From Oryza sativa Japonica Group (lineage: Eukaryota; Streptophyta; Magnoliopsida; Poales; Poaceae), in contig NC_089045.1 in assembly GCF_034140825.1 (NCBI RefSeq), positions 255,501 to 319,500 of the forward strand: DNA of 64,000 bases. The letters run 5' to 3'. Under the pieces are notes generated by a model. The model did no database searches. It worked only from the letters and a program-made list of their open reading frames with translations, and was not told the origin of the DNA. Both the position numbers and the translations under genes were made by a program. Shown here one piece after another: positions 11,768 to 23,400 of this stretch (position 1 is its first letter; every line of letters begins with the position of its first letter).

Positions 11768-12508
11768 AACTTCATTTTCGAAAACATATATAAGCTCATA
11801 TCAGTATATTGTAGTTTGTACTGGAAATGTTTTATAAATGGTCCCTTCGTAACTTCACCTGAAAATTATTATGGCTCCTCGTCTGTATCTTCATAGAAAC
11901 CCACATCGTTTAGGGCTTCTTATTATTTAAAATGCATAATTTGTTTATATATAATTCAGTTCGATTTCTTAAAAGAATGCTTAAAAAACCTATTTACAAA
12001 GGCTTTATGAGTTTCTGAAATCTATTTATTTATGTGACTTTAGCTTATTGCTATACTAAGATAGTAATCCAGTGGCTCTTGATAAAGAAGATGACGGGGA
12101 TCCAGTTTCTAGTCGGTGTCGGTGGTGACTGCGGTATCGTCTAACTCTAAAAGTCCACTCCCATAACATGGCAGGAAGAGGTGAGGGGTGGCACCATGAG
12201 GCAGAAGGACAACGGCGGGCACGTGAGGCAAGAGGACGGCGACGGTATTGGTGGACCAATGACCTCTACATTTGGATCTTGACTGGTGGCATCCACCATC
12301 TAGATCTGACCATTCACGAGGTGACTTGAGCACCGATATTGATGATGCCGTGTCACACATCATCTTGGATGCGATGTTGTGACACCCTTTTTCTCATTTG
12401 TGTCTCGAAGCATACTCTCCGGGTAAAATCCTTATTTCGGATGTTTGAAGTTGTGATGGTAATATTCCATATGTCAACCTTGTCGAAGGTGTGGTACTAT
12501 TCTCATTG
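11768..12508. other. Unassigned spacer
   Basis: A GC-richer patch at 12100-12300 yields short frames on the minus strand without recognisable domains. Otherwise it is featureless. Confidence 0.4.
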
Positions 12509-12516
12509 GTTGACTT

Positions 12517-13001
12517 CAAGGTTGTCAGTATCCCGATACGTATCCTAGTATCTTGCGATACTATGATCCTACCAAGACGAAACGATACCGATCCTACCTA
12601 GTATCCTAATTTTCATAGTATCTCGATCCTACTATTCATTAGTACACGATCCTACGAAATCTTAGATGGTATCCCGATTCTACGATTTCTACGATACTAC
12701 AAAATATTATTTAAAATAACATGGTATGAAAATAATGTAAATAAATATGCTCAAATTTATATAAAAATCAGTTAAATATATCAGACCAACATGGTTTCTC
12801 TTAATAAATGACTCTATTTGCATGACATATATCATTACTACCATTTGTTTATATAGAATGGCTACATATAATTAATATAAATATTAATTAAACTTAAAAA
12901 AAGAAAATCTCATAGTATCCCGATACTACGATACGATCCTACGATACGATATTACTTTGAGCAAAACGATACTACCTAGTATCCCGATCCTGACAACCTT
13001 G
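12517..13001. mobile_element. hAT-like non-autonomous element (485 bp)
   Basis: The 12-bp terminal inverted repeats are perfect: CAAGGTTGTCAG at 12517 and CTGACAACCTTG ending at 13001. They are flanked by GTTGACTT (12509-12516) and GTTGAGTT (13002-13009), an 8-bp duplication with one difference. An 8-bp duplication points to the hAT superfamily. The subterminal regions are packed with degenerate copies of GTATCCCGATCC and CGATACTACGATACGATCCT in both orientations, resembling clustered transposase-binding motifs. It has no coding capacity. Confidence 0.75.
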
Positions 13002-13073
13002 GTTGAGTTTGGTTGTAATAACGGTGACATGATTCGAACGAGTGATAGATTTACACAGCTTGGTTATTATCTA

Positions 13074-13273
13074 CTTCCTTCGTTTCACAATGTAAGTCAT
13101 TCTAACATTTTCCACATTCATACGGATGTTAATGAATCTAGATAGATATATATGTCTAGATTTATTAACATCCGTATGAATGTGGAAAATGTTAGAATGA
13201 CTTATCTAGATTCATTAACATCCGTATGAATGTGGAAAATGTTAGAATGACTTACATTGTGAAACGGAGGGAG
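13074..13273. mobile_element. Stowaway-like MITE with internal duplication (200 bp)
   Basis: The ends CTTCCTTCGTTTCACAATGT and ACATTGTGAAACGGAGGGAG are flanked by TA (13072-13073, 13274-13275). The segment TTAACATCCGTATGAATGTG and its continuation AAAATGTTAGAATGACTTA occurs twice in tandem on the 3' side and once inverted on the 5' side. It therefore has one extra arm compared with a simple hairpin MITE. Confidence 0.8.
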
Positions 13274-13597
13274 TAATATAACTTATGCTTTGGTCCAAGG
13301 GTAAAGTCATTTTATAAAAACCTAAAGCTATTTTCTATAGCAAAATTTGTTAAGCAATTAGTAGGGCTAAATGTTAGGTTTACTAGAGTAGTGTGCACTA
13401 CGGAGTCTCTCTCGTTCGTTCTTGTCAAAGTCAACAACAGTCCCCCTCCAACGCTACCAAACCTCCCGAGCCGAAGAACACCAAACTTCCCCTCCGATCC
13501 CCTTCAAATACTCCGGCCGGACTCGTCGGAGAGCCGCCGCGCGCAATTGAGTGAGCCTTCTCGAGGAAGGAAGGGGGCGAGTCTGGCCGCCGTCGCC

Positions 13598-16500
13598 ATG
13601 ACCAAGCCACAGCAGCAATCGCCCCCTTCCACCACAGCCACCACCACCACCTCACCTCCTCCACCACCGCCCTCCACTCCGCCCCCCGCCTCCTCCTCCT
13701 CCTCCTCTTTAGCTAAGCTCCCTCTCCGCCTCCACTCTCTCGCCTCCTCCTCCCGCTCCCTCCTCTCCGCGCTGCGCCGCTCCCCGGTCACCACCCTCGT
13801 CGCCGCCTTCTTCCTCCTCGCCCTCTTCATGTACGGCGAGGACGTCCGCACCCTCGCCGAGCTCTCCATCGACGACTACCTCTATCCCGACGCCGATTTC
13901 TACAACGTCTCCGCCCTTCCCCCTCTCCTCCTCCCCCCGCCCACCTGCGACCTCTCCCGCGGCCGATGGGTATTCGACAACACCTCCCTCCCGGCCTACA
14001 GGGAGAAGGAATGCACCTTCCTCACCAAGCAGGTCTCCTGCCTCGCCAATGGCCGCCCCGACGACCTATGGCAGTACTGGCGCTGGCAACCCAACAACTG
14101 CTCGCTCCCCACGTACTTCCCATTCCTTCTAGTTCTAGATCTGCCATTTCATTTCTTCCAGATGGATCGATTTGAGTTGATTCGATTGCAGGTTCGACGC
14201 GCGGCGGTTCATGGAGAAGATGCGGGGGAAGAGGATGATGTTCGTGGGGGACTCGCTGAATCGGAACCAGTGGGAGTCGCTGGTGTGCCTGGTGCAGCCC
14301 ATCCTATCCAAGGGCAGGAAGAAGATCGTCAAGCGCGGTTCCTTCAACATCTTCTACGCCAAGGAGTATCGCGCCACCCTCGAGTTCTACTGGGCTCCAT
14401 TCCTCGTCGAGTCCAACTCCGACAACCCCAATTTCCACCACATCGACCAGCGCATCATCAGCCCTGAGCGGATCGAGAGCCATGCCAACAACTGGAAGGA
14501 CGTTGATTACCTCATCTTCAACACCTACATCTGGTGGATGAACAACGAAGACATCAAAGTCAGGTCTGTACCCACCAACTTTGATGTTACTACTTCATTT
14601 AACCAATTTTTAGTTTAGCTGGGATTTCTAGTGTGTTTAAAATTTCTTTCATTTTTTTTTTATTTTTGCAGGAGGCCAAATTCAACTTCTTGGTCAGATC
14701 ACGACGAGGTGCCAAGGATCGAGACCTATGGCCGTGTGTTCAAGACTTGGTCGACCTGGCTGGAACAGAATGTTGATCCTGCCAGGACTTCGGTGTTCTT
14801 CATGACAATTTCTCCTCTTCACAACAGGTGATCATAAAACTTGCATTTCTGATTTCTCTATCTCTTACCTCCTCTCTACTTCCTCTCTAGTTCAAGCAAT
14901 GGCGGTTCGTTACGAACATCAATTAGTTCCTCCAGGGCAGGGCCTAGGAAAACTTAATTTGGTAACCTTGAAATCTTTAATGTTGTGGACCACTGTCGGT
15001 TTGCAATAGGACACCCTACCTATCCCTGATAAAGTGGTTTGTTACTCCTAATTACGTTCTGTACAAGCAAGCTTCCTCTTGTTCCAGTCTGCAGAGCACA
15101 GCCACTATGTCATTGTCCACCAGAAAATGAGGTCAGTTGGACCCGTTTGTTAGGTTTGCACGTGATAAACTAGGAACAAATTTGCCTGACTTTCTGGGGT
15201 TTTAGAGTCTTTCAAATTCCATAGTTCACTAGTTGGTCTTGGAATAATTCCACACTAGTTCACTAGTAGGTCTTGGAATAATCACTCCTGTATCCGTATA
15301 TGCATCAGAATGACAGAAAGTATGGTGCTATGCACAAACTAGTTACTTCGGAACATACCAATGTCTGAAATCAGAAGGCGTGGTGCTATGAACTTACTGG
15401 ATTAACGCACCTCATTCCTCACCTTTTATATATATTATTTCCAAATATTTAAGAACAAGTGAACCAATTTTAAGTACTTTAGTTTGGAACCACTAGTATT
15501 ATTTCTTGTTTTGTGTGATTCTCAAAGGCTCTTTGTTCTTTTCTGGTTTGTTGCTTGTGAAGCACAAGGTGCCACACCATTCCATCACACTATGCACGCA
15601 CCCATGTGAAAACAACCCTCCTTTTGTTGTTGTACCAGATGGTCCACCAAGAAATTTGTTGGGTTCTTATATTGTATATAGACACACATATATATAGACT
15701 GGGAGTGCACCCTTGGTGATTCTTTTAGTGAGTTTTCATGGTTTCTTCAAACAAAAATGCTTCTGTGCTTGTGGGTGTGGGCAAGCAATTTAAATTTCAA
15801 ATGGAACATTTGGGATAGGCACAGTATAGCCTACAAGATTTTGCATGCTTTAGTGATTCTGGCCCATTTTGACAAGACAATTTTCAGCAAACATAAAACG
15901 ACGTAATGTTCGAAATGTTGTACCTCAAGGAAACTGTTCACCAATCTCAGAGAAACTGCAATGATGTGGATAACTACCATACCCACATACACAAATCTCA
16001 CTATTAAAAAATATTGATATTGGCTTTGCCTGAAAGAAGAGTTTCTACTGTTAAGAATAATGATCTGCAAAACTAAATGCAGTGTAAAAATAGGCTTAAT
16101 ATGCTTCTTAAATAAGTCTTTGTTTGATACTCCCTCTGTTTCATATTATAAGTTGCTTTGACTTCTTTTCTAGTCAAACTTTTTTAAGTTTAATCAAGTT
16201 TATAGAAAAATGTAGCAACATCTTTAATACAAAATAAACATATTATCAAAATATATTTAATGTTTCATTTAATAAAACTAATTTGGTGTTGTAAATTTTG
16301 CTAAATTTTTCTACAATTTGGTCAAACTTAAAGAAGTTTGACTAAGAAAAAATCAAAATGACCTATAATATGAAACGGATGGAGTACATGTATTGGGTAG
16401 CCATTTTTGGAAAGTTGAATTTGCAATCTTTTGAGTTAGGTTGGTAGTTGGTAGATGGCAAAAAATTTGGGGGAGTGTTACTTCCAACAAAACTCTGATG

Positions 16501-17735
16501 CTTTTGCTAGGAGAATTTACATAGAAAGATTAGTCTATGTCGATGTCACCTAGACCAGCCAGAAAAAAGAAGCTGTGGTAGTAGATTCTATATAAACAGT
16601 AACATGAAACTCTCATGTATGCTCTTTGATGTCAAAATCTGATGTTTGCAGTAGTAAGATCGGTATAGGTGGCCGTTGGTTCAACACTGATGCTGTCATC
16701 ACCTTTTGCCAATTTAATATAGACGAGCCCTGCAGTGAGCTTCATAGTCGCACTCTGTTCAGATCCATTGCTAAGACATTTTAAAACCACCTTACTGTTG
16801 AAGTTAGTGCTACTGGAAGTCTGGAACTGTGGAATATACTAAAATATAGGCATCGTGTGAGGTGGTTGTGAGTCTTGTGCGTCATGACCTGTGCAAAGCA
16901 AAGTACTATGTGTACTACTAGTATATTTTGTGAAGTTATTATCGGTGTCAAATAATAGTAATATTTCATCTTCATCTGACATCCTGACCCTAATCCTTTC
17001 AACCATGAGATAAAGCAGACATCATTTGGTGCTTTAGGCTTTAATTTTATTCCACATCATTTATACATATATTGATTTGCAAATGATTTGAGCACAGTTG
17101 CTTATAAATCAAGTTGCTCTCCTGACATGTCGGGATATTTACATTCTGATGCACTCATGTACCAGTTGAAATTATGGATAGAATTTAAATTGATTGTGTG
17201 TTTGTGTCAGCAAAAGACCAGCTACTGTTTGTTGTTGTATTGAACCAATCATATCTGCTCTTGAATTAACATTATGGTACATGCATTTCTAATTTATTTA
17301 CATCGCTGAAGCATTTTTCCCCTCTTGTGATGCTATCTTAAAAACAGCCCAGCACAATGGGGGAACCCGAACGGGATCAAATGTGTAAAGGAGACACTTC
17401 CAGTCCTCAACTACACCAAGCCACTGGATCTCAACCACGACATGCGTATGTACGACCTGGTAGCAAAAGTTGCTAAAAACATGAAGAATGTTCCAGTGTC
17501 GTTGATCGACATCACAAGGATGTCAGATTACAGGAAGGATGCCCACACATCATTGTATTCCATCCGTCAAGGTAAACTGTTGACACCGGAGCAGAAGGCT
17601 GACCCACAGAAGTACGCTGACTGCATCCATTGGTGCCTTCCTGGGGTACCAGACGTCTGGAACCAGATACTTTACACCAGGATCCTCTCCAAATCCTCCC
17701 CTCCATCCCCACATCCCCCTCTCCCTCCACAATGA
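13598..17735 (+). CDS. TBL: Trichome birefringence-like (TBL) cell-wall O-acetyltransferase
   Basis: The coding exons are 13598-14112, 14192-14563, 14672-14827 and 17348-17735. All have GT-AG introns, and the joined length gives 476 aa. TBL/DUF231 proteins are Golgi type II membrane enzymes that acetylate wall polysaccharides such as xylan or pectin. Visible features, in order, are a Pro/Ser/Thr-rich cytosolic start, one membrane anchor (TTLVAAFFLLALFMYG), the TBL domain (CDLSRGRWVFDN), the catalytic GDS motif in FVGDSLNRNQWES, and the C-terminal DxxH motif in YADCIHWCLPGVPDVWN. The tail is a short proline-rich extension. I chose the ATG at 13598 because the in-frame upstream extension to 13391 has no TBL character. 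The third intron (2.5 kb) contains a Stowaway MITE. The acceptor polysaccharide cannot be read from sequence. Confidence 0.93.
15225..15285. repeat. Short direct duplication in TBL intron
   Basis: The segment TTCACTAGT(T/A)GGTCTTGGAATAAT occurs twice about 35 bp apart. It is a minor local duplication within the third intron. Confidence 0.5.
16130..16384. mobile_element. Stowaway MITE in TBL intron 3
   Basis: The ends CTCCCTCTGTTTCATATTAT and ATAATATGAAACGGATGGAG are flanked by TA at 16128-16129 and 16385-16386. It lies wholly in the third intron of the TBL gene, about 1 kb from the last exon. Confidence 0.9.
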
Positions 17736-19611
17736 GAAGCAGGGAGCATGATTTTTTTTTGCCCCATCGTATACTATATAGGAAATGTACCATTACTATT
17801 CAATTTTTTTGGTAGTTTGGTGAAGAAAATCAAGCTATAGAGAGAAAAAGGATGGAGTGGGCTGTTTACTGATGGCATGTAAAATCGTTCAATTGAATTG
17901 TAAATTAGTTTTGAGCTAACCAATTGAGCAAACAGCACTGTTGTAGACACATGGTACTCTGGACTGTGAAATAGCTGCCGATACATATATACAGGGGGGG
18001 CACAGTGATTAATCTGAGATCAATTTGTTATTATGTGTTGATGGCGTGATGCTGTCTGAGAAGAGCAGCCGGTGTGATATGGCTCAGATGGCCTTCCTTA
18101 TGTATTTGGGCCATATGTGTCCATGCACGCCACCTTAACTTCCATGTATTCACTCATGAAAATAATTAATTTCACGTCGATCCAGCTCCTGAGAAAAATA
18201 TAGCTCCTTGAGAAATCTTTTATGTATTCTGAAGTTCATCGAGAAATCTTGTCTCAGAAATTACTCATTTCAGTTAACCGAAGAAATCACCTACAACGAG
18301 ACGATAAATCTCTTATCTTGGAGTCAGCTAACTCCTAACTTATCAGTTGCCATTAGCGATCTTAGCAAGTCTAATGTATTTTTAACCCGGAGAGTTTAAC
18401 TAACTCGCAAGAAAAGAAACAGTCAACCTCAAAACAAAGTTCTCCTAATGCATTTTCGTTGCTCTATATGCAACAACTCGCAGCAGCCTGCCTGCATCTC
18501 TTTCCAGATCATACCTACGTTCACATGGGCTTAACAGCTCAGCTTCACCTTATGCGGCTGAGATTTGCTCTGATAAGTGTTATCAGATCTAAGTGAAGTA
18601 GCAGTAGTAGTGCTAAAACAAGATGAGGCCAACTCCCATGTTGTACGAATACTACCTTTGCAGTGGAGCACCCTTAAATGTTGGTATTTGCAAATTGCCC
18701 TCTAATGGTAGTTGGCTAGTTGAAGAGCATAGCAGCGTCATGCTCTTTTTTTAAGGCATATAAGCACTTACAAGCCGAAAAGTCTAAGCCTAAATACATA
18801 AGTGTTTTTTTCGTTTGGCTTTTTAAAAACCATAAGTCACTTTACACTAACACTATTAAGCCAAAAGCTATGTTGGGAAAGTTTTTTGGCTTATGTGAGA
18901 TAGAGATATAACTCTACCACTAAACTAAGGATTTCAAATCTATTTGCTTATAAATTATATAAACTAAAAAAACTGATTTAAAAGTCTAAACCTAAACAAT
19001 TAGACTCTTATACATATGCTTATAAACCAAAATTTAGTTTATTTTACATCATTTGCTTTTAATCGTTAAATTTATGCATATAAAAGTTTTACTCTCTTAT
19101 TTTTTGCTTGCTAATAAGCCATACGGATAAGAAAGCATAGGTGAAACTATGGGCCGCTAGGTGTTATTAGGCACAAATCATTTTGAAACAAACTTTTTTC
19201 TCTGTTCTTTTATTCTTAACGGATTTATAGATAAATATGCATGATTTTCGAACCCTTAGACAATGTGACTTTGAAAAAAACTTTCTATATATGAACTTTT
19301 TAGAAAACCATTTAAACACTATTTTTAACTTTATAATAGTTAATTTGTTCGTTTGTAAAATTTATAATTATCACAAATCATCCATCCAATCAACCATTTA
19401 GCACAAAAGAAATCTAGCTTGGACAATATTTAGTTGGCTACATCAATAGTGACGGGGCAACTCTAAATATTATTGATGGTAGTATATCACCCCTTAAATA
19501 AATTAAACAATCTAGCTTGGACAACATTTAGTTAACTATACAAGAGGCACCAAAACTTTTGACCTTTGACCATGAGTTTCATATTATAATAACTTTAGAT
19601 GAGAAAGTTAA
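17736..19611. other. Intergenic stretch, TBL to clathrin
   Basis: This holds the TBL 3' region followed by AT-rich sequence. I see no gene. At 18740-19110 there are repeated GGCTTAT/ATAAGCC motifs that may be a decayed MITE, but I could not define its ends. Confidence 0.4.
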
Positions 19612-19946
19612 GGGCATGTTTAGTTCCCAAACAAAATTTCTCACGTTGTCACTTCGAATGTTTGGACACATGTATGGAGTATTAAATGTAGAAAAAAACC
19701 AATTACACAGTTCGCCAGGACTTTGCGAGACAAATCTTTAAAGCCTGATTGCGCCATGATTGACAATGCGGTGCTACAGTAAACATTTGGTAATGATGGA
19801 TTAATTAGGCTTAATTAATTCGTCTCACAGATTCCTAGAAGTATGTAATTTATTTTGTTATTAGATTACGTTTAATACTTTAAATGTGTGTCTGTATATC
19901 CGATGTAACATACATGGGTAAATTTTTTTGCCAACTAAACAAGCCC
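19612..19946. mobile_element. Divergent Tourist-like MITE
   Basis: It begins GGGCATGTTTAGTTCCCAAA and ends CCAACTAAACAAGCCC. The interior shares TTAATTAGGCTTAATTAATTCGTCTC and the TACAGTAAACAT motif with the MITEs at 7708 and 54486. Flanks are TAA on the left and AAA on the right, so the target duplication is eroded. It sits about 480 bp upstream of the clathrin start codon. Confidence 0.7.
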
Positions 19947-20423
19947 AAAATATAGACGGTAAGATTTGAAGAGTGGGTTGGAGAGCACAACAGTTTTGGG
20001 GGAGATGTTGCTGTGAAAATGTACGAAATCCCTTTGAGATGCTTTTAGGAAACTAATAACTTGAGTGTGAAGTAGTTAAGGGTGATTTATGTCATCACAA
20101 GTAAACCTGTGTTAGTAATAATAAAATTGATGGGAGTAAAGTTGCTTAGTGGGTGAGAGAGTGAATACAGAGATAATGGGGGGTTATTAAGGAAAAGAGG
20201 CCATTTGTAGCCTTGTTGCAAAGCAATAGAGAAGCCAAGCAGGCAGCCACTAAATTGGGTTGGGGTGCCTCCTCCTTCCTTTCTTTCTTTCATCTGCTTC
20301 GTCCTCAGATCCGATCTCTCTTCTCATTCTCTTCTCTTGGTTTGGGGTGTCACGACTCACGACCTGCCGCCTTCTTCCTCCCCGTCGCTCTAGAGGGGAT
20401 CTCACCGCCGGCCGTCTCTCGCC

Positions 20424-23400
20424 ATGGCGGCGGCCAACGCCCCCATCGCCATGCGCGAGGCCCTCACGGTATCTTCTTCTCTTCTTACTCCTACCCACTC
20501 CTCCCGCGAGATCTCCCCCGTAACCAAGGCGGAGCTAATGGCGCCTGACTCGTCTCTCTTCTCCTCGCTCGATGCAGCTCACCAGCCTGGGGATCGCGCC
20601 CCAGTTCGTCACCTTCACCCACGTCACCATGGAGTCGGAGAAATACATCTGCGTCCGCGAGACCTCCCCGCAGAACAGCGTCGTCATCGTCGACATGGCC
20701 ATGCCCGCGCAGCCCCTCCGCAGGCCCATCACCGCCGACTCCGCCCTCATGAACCCCAACACCCGCATCCTCGCCCTCAAAGGTTCCTTCCTACCTAGAT
20801 CTACCTGCTATCTACTCTTTCTGATCTCACTTATTTCCTAGCGATCTACTCTTCTACTCCCTAATATTTCCACTATTTGCTTAATTCAAGGAGCCACCCA
20901 AGTTTAGATTGGGATCTAGTACTTCCTAGCACATTCATTTTGCCATCCATCCTACCATAGCTGGAAACCATACTGTTATTCTTACCATTTGCTTCATCTT
21001 GTTCAATTCGTCAGAAATGTGTATGCTAATGGTGGTTTACCTCTATAATTTTGCGCACATGTATAATTTCCAGTAACGATATGTTAAGGACTGACAAATT
21101 ATTTAGCTTCATGACAAATTATTTATCTAAAAATTCACGATGAATCTCGATCAATTGTGCATTTTACAACTTCAAGAATACTTACTCCATAGTAAACCAA
21201 CAGTTTTCATATTCTCATGCTGCTCATTCCTAGTCACAGTTTCCATGCCCTTGCTAGTTGCTACTGACTAGGAGTCGACTATCATTTCGGTTTTCGCTTA
21301 TATTTGTAACCATGGCCACAACATCAACTTATTCTCCCATAACTCCATAAGTTAAGCTTAGTTTTAACCTCGGATTGGGCTTACATGGATATTTCTACGC
21401 TGTTCTTCCTAATTGAATACATGACGTACAGATCATCTGGTCTTGCACTTGATGTTTATAATATATCCTCTCCAGGCAATTGTTCACTTGTTATACTGTT
21501 TCATACCATTGTCACGATTTGTTCATGCTTCATGCTTTTGTATGTCTAGTTTTAGGTTGCTTCAGATTGGATTCATACTGGCAATAAACTTTTCTAATGT
21601 TTACCATCACCAGTGTTTGTCTGACATTCAACATTCAATTTAAAATGCCTAGTTTATACATTGACATCATGGTGTCTGGCTAGCTTACTAATTGCTTACG
21701 TAGAAGCAGAATGATATGTCTTTACTTTTGCAACCTACCAGCTGTTTAACTTTTTTTTGTTGCTGGAATTTGCAGCTCAAATACCTGGGACAACACAGGA
21801 TCACCTGCAAATCTTCAACATTGAGGCTAAAACAAAAATTAAGTCCCACCAGATGCCTGAGCAGGTACAAAATTTGAAGTTTTGCCAAAGTATGCGTAAC
21901 CACTTTGTTTAAATTGTATCCTATAATCTTAATGTATTCTTTGCATATTTTATTTTCTTTTCACAATCACAGGTTGTGTTTTGGAAATGGATCACCCCAA
22001 AGTTGTTGGGTTTGGTAACACAAACATCAGTTTATCACTGGTCAATTGAGGGTATTGAACTATTGATCTGAACTTTTGTCCAATTATTATTCGCTGCTTT
22101 GCATTATTTGGATCATATCCATACAAACCAATGATTTTTTTTGCATGTATTTGTTGTAATTTTTGCATGTATTTGTTGTAATACAGGAGATTCTGAACCG
22201 GCCAAGATGTTCGATAGGACGGCTAATTTGGCCAACAATCAAATTATCAACTATCGATGTGATCCATCTGAGAAGTGGCTTGTGCTTATTGGAATTGCAC
22301 CTGGTGCTCCAGAGGTATGTTTGTTAATAAGTGCCGATATGACAGGCTGCAATGGTGTAAAGATCAAAATCCTTTTGGGCATAGTGTAAAAGACTACATA
22401 TATTTTCGAAAGTTGTAGGAAATATGCTACACCTATGCTGGAACAGTTTTTAAAAGTTTATTACGTAATGCTTTGTTCTATATCATCCTAACATTGATGT
22501 GCTCTCTTTTTCACCCATCAGAGGCCACAACTGGTGAAGGGAAATATGCAACTTTTTTCTGTGGATCAGCAACGTAGTCAGGCACTTGAAGCCCATGCAG
22601 CATCCTTTGCATCATTTAAGGTAATGTCCGGTACTCCAGTTATATTTGTGCTGGTTACATATTCTTTGTTCTACTATTTGCCAAATTTTCCTTTTATTTT
22701 TCCTCCACAGGTCGTGGGCAACGAGAACCCTTCAACTCTCATCTGCTTTGCCTCAAAGACAACTAATGCTGGGCAGATCACTTCTAAGTTGCATGTTATT
22801 GAATTGGGTGCCCAGCCAGGTTTGTCTCTGGAAATTTTCAAGATTTGTTTTGTTTCTATTTTCAAGTTTCTAGCAGAGTAAGAAATAAGTAGAATGCCTT
22901 TTATCAAACACACATTTGTCATTTAGTGTAGTCAGTGCTATTCTGCAAATGGTTCTATATTCCACCCCATTCTTCTCCTTGTAGGCCATTAACAGTGAAT
23001 AAATGTTCATGGATAAATCATTCCTCTGTTCACTCGTTCTTCCTATCATTTATTTCAGGGAAACCAGGGTTTTCCAAGAAGCAAGCTGATCTTTTCTTCC
23101 CCCCAGATTTTCAGGATGATTTTCCTGTGGCCATGCAGGTGAATATCTTGCACTCTAAAGGAAGTATACCATGTTAGATACCGCATAGATCTTATTTTTT
23201 TTAATTTTCTGTCAATTACAGATCTCTCAGAAGTATGGCCTTATCTATGTAATTACGAAGCTTGGCCTTTTATTTGTATATGACTTGGAAACAGCTGCAG
23301 CGGTCTATAGAAATAGAATTAGTCCAGATCCTATATTCTTGACAGCAGAGTCTTCTGCAAGTGGTGGTTTTTATGCCATCAATAGGAGAGGACAGGTTTT

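Noticed and set aside
12540-13000. Clustered short repeats considered as a CRISPR-like array
   Set aside because: The repeats are degenerate, occur in both orientations, lack regular spacers, and sit inside a transposon with target duplications in plant DNA.
13391-13597. N-terminal extension of the TBL frame to an upstream ATG
   Set aside because: The extra 69 residues have no TBL or signal-anchor character. The downstream ATG gives the usual short cytosolic start before the membrane anchor.
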